From a virus: a stretch of 23,129 nucleotides of DNA. Every line of letters begins with the position of its first letter. Positions within the stretch are counted from its first letter, which is position 1. The notes under the pieces were generated by a model that saw nothing but the letters and a program-made list of their open reading frames with translations, had not been told where the DNA came from and made no database searches. A program made the translations under genes and the position numbers. Location: IMG/VR virus record IMGVR_UViG_3300045999_000584, positions 1 through 23,129 of that record. One strand, given 5' to 3'. Below, in pieces: positions 17,301 through 23,129 of the stretch.

Positions 17301-19472
17301 TTATCTAAAGATTGCAGCAGTTACGTTTTCCATGTCTGCTAAACTCATAACTGTACTGCTATCATTACAAGTAGATATATTAACATCTGTAACATCGTAT
17401 GAATAAAATGTTATAAAATCTCCAAATGTTCCATCTTGATTGCTATCATTTTGAGCGCAGTTTCCAACGGCAGTAAAATTAGCATCAGGCATATTTGTTG
17501 CAAAGTTGAATCTGTACAATCCAGTACCAATATCCGAAATACTAGAAACATTGCCACTGCCTATAATAGTAACTGCGCCTATCCCAGTAAATCGCACCCA
17601 AGCACGGCAACCATAAGCTGTAGCCACTGAACCATAGCCTGAGTTGAATTGGAGTAGGCCTGCTGAAGTAATACGAGCTTGCTCAGTGCCACCTGTTGCT
17701 ATTGCAACAGTGTCAGCCGCAGGGAAGAAGATGCCTGTGTTGGTGTCGCCTGTAGTTGTGATGGCAGGGGCAGAAACAGTACCAGCTTGAACAGTTGTCA
17801 CACCAGTAATGGTGACAGCGCCATTCACAGTGCCACCACTCACAGCACTCAGCGCATCAGCAACTGTGAAGCTCTTGAACGCAATGATGTCAATGATGTC
17901 GCCAGTACCAGCAGCGACACTCAGCACAATGCTTGTGCCGTTGCTGGCGGTGTACTCTGATGTGTCCAACGTCACGCCATTGCGATGCACAGCAATGTTG
18001 TTGACTGTGTAGGTCAGCGTTGCACTGGCAGCATCAGCGCCACTGAATGTGGTCTGACCGCTTGTGGCTACATAGCGGAAGCGCAGCAACGATGTAGCGC
18101 CAGCAGATGTGGCTGTGATCCAGCTTGCGCCGTCATACACCTTCATCACGTTTTCAGTTGTGCTGAAGTACAGAGCGCCAGCGACCAAGGCATTGCCGTC
18201 ATTGTCAAGCGTAGGGTCTGAAGACTTGGAGCCAAGGTAGCGGTCATCAAAGCTGTCAAGCGCAGAGGCCGCAGCCGCAGCAGAACTTGCCGCAGATGTT
18301 GCACTGCCACTGGCGGCAGTTGCGCTGTTTGACGCATTGGTCGCCTGTGTGCTGGCTGTGCTTGCTGATGCCGCAGCGTTTGTCTCGCTGGTAGCCGCAT
18401 TGCTGGCAGATGTGCTGGCAGCAGACGCAGAGCTGGCAGCGTTGCTAGCCGATGTGCTGGCATTGCTGGCTTGGGTTGTTGCAGTGCTTGCAGATGCCGC
18501 CGCATTGGTGGCAGATGTAGATGCACCGCTGGCGCTGGTGCTTGCATTACTTGCACTTGTCGATGCGTTGCTGGCCTGAGTGCTTGCTGTGCTGGCAGAT
18601 GCGCTTGCGGCAGAGGCAGAGCTTGATGCGGCGCTTGCACTTGATGCCGCAGCAGTTGCGCTGGTCGATGCATTGCTAGCACTGGTAGAAGCGGCAGAAG
18701 CGGCAGTCTCAGCGTTTGTTTCTGCTGTCTCAGCATTAGTCTCGGCAGTTTCTGCTGCTGACTGAGCGGCTTCAGCAGCGGCTTGTGCGGCTTCAGCGGC
18801 AGTCTGTGCATCTTGTGAAGATTCGTTATCAACAAACAAATCCCACTTGGCAGAATCAGCGTTGGTAGTAATTGGCTGAGATCCGCTTGATGTGTGAGAT
18901 GTGTTGCAGTAGTAGACGTTTCCAGTTGATGTGTCTTTGACGATGTCACGCTTGTTGTACGCAACACCAGCCGCCCAGTTACCACGGTTATCGCCAATCA
19001 CTTCACCAGTTGTTGGATCACCATTGGCATCAAAAGCCAGCGTCTTGTTGGCTCGTACTGATGCCCTTGGCAGGGTCATGTCAATGGTGGTTGGATCTGT
19101 CTGTGGTGCGATCAAAGCACGTTGCAGGGCTTCAGCATTCTGCTGGGCAAAGATGGTCTGCTGATCCATCTCGTCATTAACAGTGTTGGCAAAGAAGTCA
19201 CCACCAGTCACAAAGTCAGTAGTACGCTGAATGGTGCGGTTACCAACGATTGCAATTTGAGTAGCCCCAGTTGGTGTTGCGGCTAGGGTTACATAACCTG
19301 TGCCATTGCTGTTGATAGTGACTGTGTAGTTTGTGGTCAACGTCAACAGAGTGTCGTCACGATAGACGGCAATGTCGGTGTTAGCCAGAATCTCAAAGGT
19401 AAAGTTGTACGGCCCAGTACCACTGGCTGTATATACCACTCGGCGTGTTACGTTGGAAATTGGGATCGCCAT
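17301..19472 (-). CDS. Large tail fibre protein with T7-gp17-like N-terminus
   Basis: 723 residues. The N-terminal 160 residues (VTRRVVYTASGTGPYNFTFE, then the TIQRTTDFVTGGDFFANTVN and EMDQQTIFAQQNAEAL segments) are the phage T7 gp17-type fibre attachment domain that fixes the fibre to the tail. Residues about 215-405 are a long Ala/Ser/Thr/Asn low-complexity repeat, expected to form a trimeric coiled shaft. The C-terminal part after DDRYLGSKSSDPTLDNDGNA holds the N-A-L-V-x-G-A-L-Y-F-S-T-T-E beta-type repeat and receptor-binding region. AAAGGAA precedes the ATG. It determines host binding. Confidence 0.9.
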   Translation of the reverse strand: MAIPISNVTRRVVYTASGTGPYNFTFEILANTDIAVYRDDTLLTLTTNYTVTINSNGTGYVTLAATPTGATQIAIVGNRTIQRTTDFVTGGDFFANTVNDEMDQQTIFAQQNAEALQRALIAPQTDPTTIDMTLPRASVRANKTLAFDANGDPTTGEVIGDNRGNWAAGVAYNKRDIVKDTSTGNVYYCNTSHTSSGSQPITTNADSAKWDLFVDNESSQDAQTAAEAAQAAAEAAQSAAETAETNAETAETNAETAASAASTSASNASTSATAAASSASAASSSASAASASASTASTQASNASTSASNASTSASGASTSATNAAASASTATTQASNASTSASNAASSASAASTSASNAATSETNAAASASTASTQATNASNSATAASGSATSAASSAAAAASALDSFDDRYLGSKSSDPTLDNDGNALVAGALYFSTTENVMKVYDGASWITATSAGATSLLRFRYVATSGQTTFSGADAASATLTYTVNNIAVHRNGVTLDTSEYTASNGTSIVLSVAAGTGDIIDIIAFKSFTVADALSAVSGGTVNGAVTITGVTTVQAGTVSAPAITTTGDTNTGIFFPAADTVAIATGGTEQARITSAGLLQFNSGYGSVATAYGCRAWVRFTGIGAVTIIGSGNVSSISDIGTGLYRFNFATNMPDANFTAVGNCAQNDSNQDGTFGDFITFYSYDVTDVNISTCNDSSTVMSLADMENVTAAIFR
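18258..18828 (-). repeat. Low-complexity Ala/Ser/Thr coding repeat in the fibre shaft
   Basis: About 190 codons encoding reiterated seven-residue-like units of the type A-S-x-A-S-x-A and T-x-A-S-N-A-S. Each unit is about 21 bases, varied in sequence but using only GCx, TCx/AGx and ACx codons. Recombination between units should change the length of the shaft. The opposite strand contains long open frames over it, which are only composition artefacts. Confidence 0.7.
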
Positions 19473-19507
19473 GATTTATTCCTTTGCGTTATTTTATGTA
19501 CTATTCG

Positions 19508-22500
19508 TCAATCTTCCAAATCCAAAGAAAGCTCACGTTTTGGTAGCTTGTATTTGCGGATTGCCAAATCTTTGTTCTTTTGGATTTGAGCTGAAAGGTC
19601 TGGATACTCGGCAGCAAAGCCAGGATTATTTACAGCGGCTTCTTTAAATTCACTCTGAATATTTGACAACTTGGATGTAATACCTTCGTATGCTCCATTT
19701 GCCATTTCTTTTCTGTGAATTGGATCGTTCAAAGCCTTGCCAATTGCGCCTTTGAAGTTCTGTCCTTCGACGACAACATTGTTCATCATCAACAGCAAAT
19801 CAGAATATTCATTGTCATTCAAGCGAATGTTGGCAATTGTCCTGTCAGGCTTTTTCAATGGCATACCCTGGCGAGCTTTAGCAATCTCTAGAATCTTTCC
19901 TTCAACTTCATCTAATTCACCAACAGTTCTATTGAATGGCATGATCCAATACAGCGCACTGTTTGCGCCAGTCTGAACTTCTTCTCCCCACAGGTTGCGT
20001 GATGGCTTGATCTTTTCAGAACCAATTGGAGTTTTTGCCAACCATGTTCTAAACATGAAATCAAAATATCTTTCTTCTGAAGACAGACTGGGATCAGGAG
20101 TTACTTCACGTTTTGTTGGGTCAATAGTGTTTTCAATCTGACGTAACAATGCACCTGCTGGCATTGGAATTGGCGTTACACCACCAACCATACTGGTTGC
20201 AACACCACCAAAGAATTGAATTGCGGCTTGATTAGCTTGATCACCTTTTGGATTTCTACTGACCTCTTCAATCATAGAAGTGAAGTCATTGACTCCTCTC
20301 ATAAAAGGCAATTCACCAACATATTTAAATGGCATCAATGCTGAATACAAAAGCAAATCTTGGTAGTCATCATCGTCATCTGCACCATATACAGAACCAA
20401 TCTCTGCTATTGTTGCCGCAGAACCCAACATTGCACCAATAGGCTCAAGACCAGCATAGCTTCGGTAAATAGTTTTGCCATTCTCATCAACACCCATTTT
20501 TATTGAAAAAGGTTGCCATCCAGTAGTTTCACGCAAGAATTTTCTGCGTTCAGGATCACTTGGGCCAGCGCCAGTAATGTCACCATTCAATGCTAATGTA
20601 TATGCATACCCCATAATTGCCGCACCAGTGGTTGCTTTACCAATAGCCATTTGTCGGCGAGCGCCACCAGCAGCATAGTCATCACGAATTTCTTTTATTG
20701 CAAGTTGCATGAAAGGAGTTCGTGCAAACATTTGCTTTTGCATGTTGATAACGCTTTTAATAAATGGAGCAAGCATAGTACCAACTGGCCCCATATCATT
20801 TCTAATTTTACTCAAAGCATTACCAAAACTTCCAAGGTCTGACTGTAAAGTTCCTTCCAAAACAGCTTGATTTACTTTATCAATAATTCTTACGTCAGGA
20901 GATGAAATCTGCAATGCCATGCCATCTAGGGCTTTTTCTGTATCAACACCACTTTGAATAGACACAAGCGCATCACGAGCCGCAAGTCTTTTGGTTTCCA
21001 TTGCAGCAATCATTGCTTTTGAAAATTCATCAACGGCTTGCATTGATCTAGGAACAAGGCGTATGGCTTTGCCCAAATAATCAACAGCAGTAGCCATTGG
21101 ACTTTCTGGGTCAGCAAATAACTTTGCAGAAATAGCTGGATCTGGCGTTTTATCTACATCACGACCAACTTTGTAAACAGGGGCATCTGTAACAAAAGAC
21201 TGAAACCCAGCTTTCAATCCAGTTGGAATGCTGTGGAAGAACGTAATCATTTCTATGACTGCTTCTGCGCCATATACCTGATCTGATCCTTTGCTTCCAA
21301 ATAAAGGAGTGCCAATTCCCTTGTCTAAAACACGACCAACAGTTGACGCAAATGTAGTATCAATAGAACGAACTGCTGTTAACACAAGGTTTCCAAACAA
21401 CGCACGTTCAACAGTTGCTGGCGAAGACATGATTGAAAAGTAATACAGCTCTTTCCATACTTTTGCAAATTGCTGTGAAGTAGTCCCAGCCAAATCAACA
21501 AAACGTGCTTGTTGATCAAGCGCAAGTGTGCTGTATATGTCAGCCATGTTTTTTAAATTTGCACGTCCTCCCATTTCATTTAGCAATGTGTTGATTTGGT
21601 TTATATCAACCAACCCAGCACTGCCATCAACAGGCAAACGGAATGAACGCAAAGCTCTACCAGCTTCTGTTTGCGCCGCTTTAATCTTCATTTGAATAGC
21701 GGCATGAGTAGACAGATGGTTATAAAACTCAAGCAACAACTTATCATCTTCAGTGCCAACAGGCATTGATTTGATTTTTGCTGTTAGATCATTTAAGTGA
21801 TTTGCAGACTTAACAAGCAAATGACGACCAGCAAGCAATTGCTCTGCATTCATTGTTTCGCCAATTTTCAAGCGCAACACATCAGGCAAAATATTTAGTC
21901 GAGTAGCCATGTCATTTAAGGCTTCATCAGATATAACGCCACGTTTTGCTATATCTGTTTCACTTGCAATCATTTTGCTTGTCGCATCAATGATCTTGTC
22001 AATGTCTGTTACATCTTGAATTTTGTTGAAGTTAAAGTCAATACCAATGGCTGGAACCTCAACGCCATTTAAAAACTTATCAGCTTGTTCTGGCGTAGCA
22101 GTCTTAATAACGCCAATTGTTTCTTCATATGTAGGAGGAACAACCTCAACAACCTCATCTACTTTTGTAATGGCCTCTTGGATTTGTTCAATTGTTGCAG
22201 GTGCAATCGGTTGCTCAACAACAGGCTCACCCTTTTTGCGCTTTGTTTTAATAGCTTTCTTAACAGCTTGTACAGCGCCAGGTATGCTTTTCTTTTCAAC
22301 AGCAATGGCAGCATCTTGCACAGCTTTTTGTGAAGCAAGCGCAGCAGCATCATCCATTGATGTATCTACTTTCTTTGTGGGAGTAGTAATGGCCTTTCCA
22401 ATTACTCGTCCTGTCTCAAACAAAGCTTCTAAACCAGAGCCTAAACCAGCAACTTGCACATCTTCTTGCTGTGGTTGCTCCATAGGATTAGCCATGTCAA

Positions 22501-22576
22501 CTTCAGTTGGCTCATCTGTAGGCTCTCCTTTTGGAAGCAAACTATCAAGACGTTGCTGAAGACCTTGAATAGCCAT
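19508..22576 (-). CDS. Large internal-virion/ejection-type protein
   Basis: 1022 residues. An acidic and Lys-rich N-terminus (about 1-160, Gln/Pro/Ala/Lys-rich and probably flexible) is followed by a long mostly helical body. Recognisable phrases: TLALDQQARFVDLAGTTSQQ, a KAAQTEAGRALRSFRLPVDG loop, LRLKIGETMNAEQLLAGRHL, and a C-terminal region with PFNRTVGELDEVEGKILEIA. AGRALRSFR-type motifs occur in the very large, cargo-type virion proteins of podoviruses and related phages that are ejected into the cell. No catalytic site is obvious (no lytic-transglycosylase motif by eye). Starts with the ATG at 22576 overlapping the previous stop. Confidence 0.7.
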   Translation of the reverse strand: MAIQGLQQRLDSLLPKGEPTDEPTEVDMANPMEQPQQEDVQVAGLGSGLEALFETGRVIGKAITTPTKKVDTSMDDAAALASQKAVQDAAIAVEKKSIPGAVQAVKKAIKTKRKKGEPVVEQPIAPATIEQIQEAITKVDEVVEVVPPTYEETIGVIKTATPEQADKFLNGVEVPAIGIDFNFNKIQDVTDIDKIIDATSKMIASETDIAKRGVISDEALNDMATRLNILPDVLRLKIGETMNAEQLLAGRHLLVKSANHLNDLTAKIKSMPVGTEDDKLLLEFYNHLSTHAAIQMKIKAAQTEAGRALRSFRLPVDGSAGLVDINQINTLLNEMGGRANLKNMADIYSTLALDQQARFVDLAGTTSQQFAKVWKELYYFSIMSSPATVERALFGNLVLTAVRSIDTTFASTVGRVLDKGIGTPLFGSKGSDQVYGAEAVIEMITFFHSIPTGLKAGFQSFVTDAPVYKVGRDVDKTPDPAISAKLFADPESPMATAVDYLGKAIRLVPRSMQAVDEFSKAMIAAMETKRLAARDALVSIQSGVDTEKALDGMALQISSPDVRIIDKVNQAVLEGTLQSDLGSFGNALSKIRNDMGPVGTMLAPFIKSVINMQKQMFARTPFMQLAIKEIRDDYAAGGARRQMAIGKATTGAAIMGYAYTLALNGDITGAGPSDPERRKFLRETTGWQPFSIKMGVDENGKTIYRSYAGLEPIGAMLGSAATIAEIGSVYGADDDDDYQDLLLYSALMPFKYVGELPFMRGVNDFTSMIEEVSRNPKGDQANQAAIQFFGGVATSMVGGVTPIPMPAGALLRQIENTIDPTKREVTPDPSLSSEERYFDFMFRTWLAKTPIGSEKIKPSRNLWGEEVQTGANSALYWIMPFNRTVGELDEVEGKILEIAKARQGMPLKKPDRTIANIRLNDNEYSDLLLMMNNVVVEGQNFKGAIGKALNDPIHRKEMANGAYEGITSKLSNIQSEFKEAAVNNPGFAAEYPDLSAQIQKNKDLAIRKYKLPKRELSLDLED

Positions 22577-23129
22577 TATTTATTCTCCATATCTGGTTGT
22601 GTTTCGCCTGTTGTAGTTGTAGCAGCTGTAGCAGCTGTAGCGGCAATTGTCTTCTTGGCTTTTGCCATGGCTTTTGCGCCTTTGATATAACCACCAGGGG
22701 CTAAGAATTCACCAACGGTTTCCATAGGATGGTTGCCTTCTCCAACTTTGCCTACGTTTTTGTCAAGCCAAACCTTAACATCTTCTGTTTTTGGCAGTAC
22801 AGTTCCTTTGGGAACATTTGCACCCATGGCATTAACAATTAAGCGAGACAGACTTTCTAGATCACCAGGCAATCCAATAAACCCTTGAGTAGCACCTTTA
22901 ACTGGAGCTGCCAATGTATCAGCCAACCCCATAAAAGCTTCAGACATAGGCGCATCTGTACGAGCCTGACCAGCTCCGCTTCCACCCATAGCCAGCAAAA
23001 TTGGTCTACCAATTGCGATTGATTCGCCATGTGGTGCGTTGTAGTACACCACTTCGCCGTCATCAGTCATCTCAGTTGTCAACTCAGGATCGCCCATGCT
23101 TGCACGTTCTAACAACCCTTGGCGCCTCC
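22576..23129 (-). CDS. Partial virion-operon protein, C-terminal 184 codons
   Basis: The frame remains open through the right edge (before the codons for SMGDPEL it reads RRQGLLERA), so the start is outside; an internal ATG at about 23097 exists. It contains EMTDDGEVVYYNAPHGESIA and PMSEAFMGLADTLAAPVKGA, then FIGLPGDLESLSRLI and a C-terminal Ala/Thr run (KKTIAATAATAATTTTGETQ). The ...GLADxxAAPVKGATQGFIGLPGDL phrase is typical of N- or mid-domains in large virion proteins of the same class as the next gene. Stop overlaps the ATG of that gene. Confidence 0.65.
   Translation of the reverse strand, partial: RRQGLLERASMGDPELTTEMTDDGEVVYYNAPHGESIAIGRPILLAMGGSGAGQARTDAPMSEAFMGLADTLAAPVKGATQGFIGLPGDLESLSRLIVNAMGANVPKGTVLPKTEDVKVWLDKNVGKVGEGNHPMETVGEFLAPGGYIKGAKAMAKAKKTIAATAATAATTTTGETQPDMENK

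Noticed and set aside
18337-18765. Open frames on the plus strand opposite the fibre shaft, and an 850-base minus frame at 18146-18997
   Set aside because: They are by-products of the Ala/Ser/Thr codon repeats (antisense reads Ala/Leu/Val; the shifted frame reads Pro/Leu/Gln); no ribosome binding site and no protein-like variety.
22085-22559. Plus-strand frames opposite the start of the large virion gene
   Set aside because: Antisense of an Ala/Lys/Glu-rich coding region; Ser/Cys-rich products without motifs.
1-23129. tRNA genes, CRISPR arrays, insertion sequences, integrase or attachment sites
   Set aside because: I found no tRNA cloverleaf, regularly spaced repeat series, transposase or integrase motif in the window by reading; a tRNA search program could still find a divergent one.

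Overview
The window is part of a tailed double-stranded DNA phage genome. It carries a terminase pair, large virion proteins, tail fibres with their small partner genes, a complete lysis cassette, an exonuclease/annealing recombination pair and many short overlapping genes joined by ATGA, TGATG or TAATG junctions. No integrase, portal, capsid gene or tRNA is visible. The T7-like fibre N-terminus and the very large internal-virion-type protein suggest a short-tailed (podovirus-like) or related phage. The TrfB/KorA-like regulator and the plasmid-type winged-helix replication protein resemble those of betaproteobacterial plasmids, so a freshwater betaproteobacterial host is my guess; this is inference only.

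Layout. (1) 1-4525, minus strand: two small virion genes, a cupin, terL, terS, a VUT/YhhQ-type precursor transporter, a DpdA/TGT-like DNA guanine-transglycosylase candidate, a secreted Cys-rich microprotein and a protein with an SSB-type acidic tail. In transcription order this operon runs from the SSB-like gene at 4525 down to position 1. (2) 4526-5119: about 600 bases without a convincing gene, holding two TTGTCC/GGACAA inverted repeats, a G-quadruplex motif and a candidate promoter. (3) 5120-7279, minus: a plasmid-Rep-like winged-helix protein preceded by a strong terminator, a KorA-like regulator, two hypotheticals, a GP88-like protein and a 27-residue membrane peptide. (4) 7427-10240, minus: small unknowns, a helix-turn-helix protein, a C5-cytosine methyltransferase with a second long open frame inside it, RusA, and a ribbon-helix-helix protein at the head. 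(5) 10375-12430, plus: the only rightward operon, with a winged-helix protein, a YqaJ-type exonuclease, an ERF annealing protein and a 38-residue ORF. (6) 12427-23129, minus: virion proteins, tail fibre, fibre accessories interrupted by an HNH-AP2 homing endonuclease, a second fibre-like protein, then the lysis block (coiled-coil/TM proteins, lipoprotein, holin-like, Rz with embedded Rz1, GH19 endolysin).

How it may work together. Recombination is served by the exonuclease plus ERF pair, RusA and the SSB-like protein. Two independent DNA-modification routes can be proposed: 5-methylcytosine (the methyltransferase) and 7-deazaguanine (DpdA-like enzyme fed by an imported precursor, since no preQ0 synthesis gene is in the window). 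Two nearly identical minus-strand promoter candidates (4555-4584 and 10319-10348) share a tandem 11-bp-period element, which suggests the packaging/modification operon and the methyltransferase/RusA operon are co-regulated, perhaps by the ribbon-helix-helix protein, whose own start codon overlaps a copy of the element.
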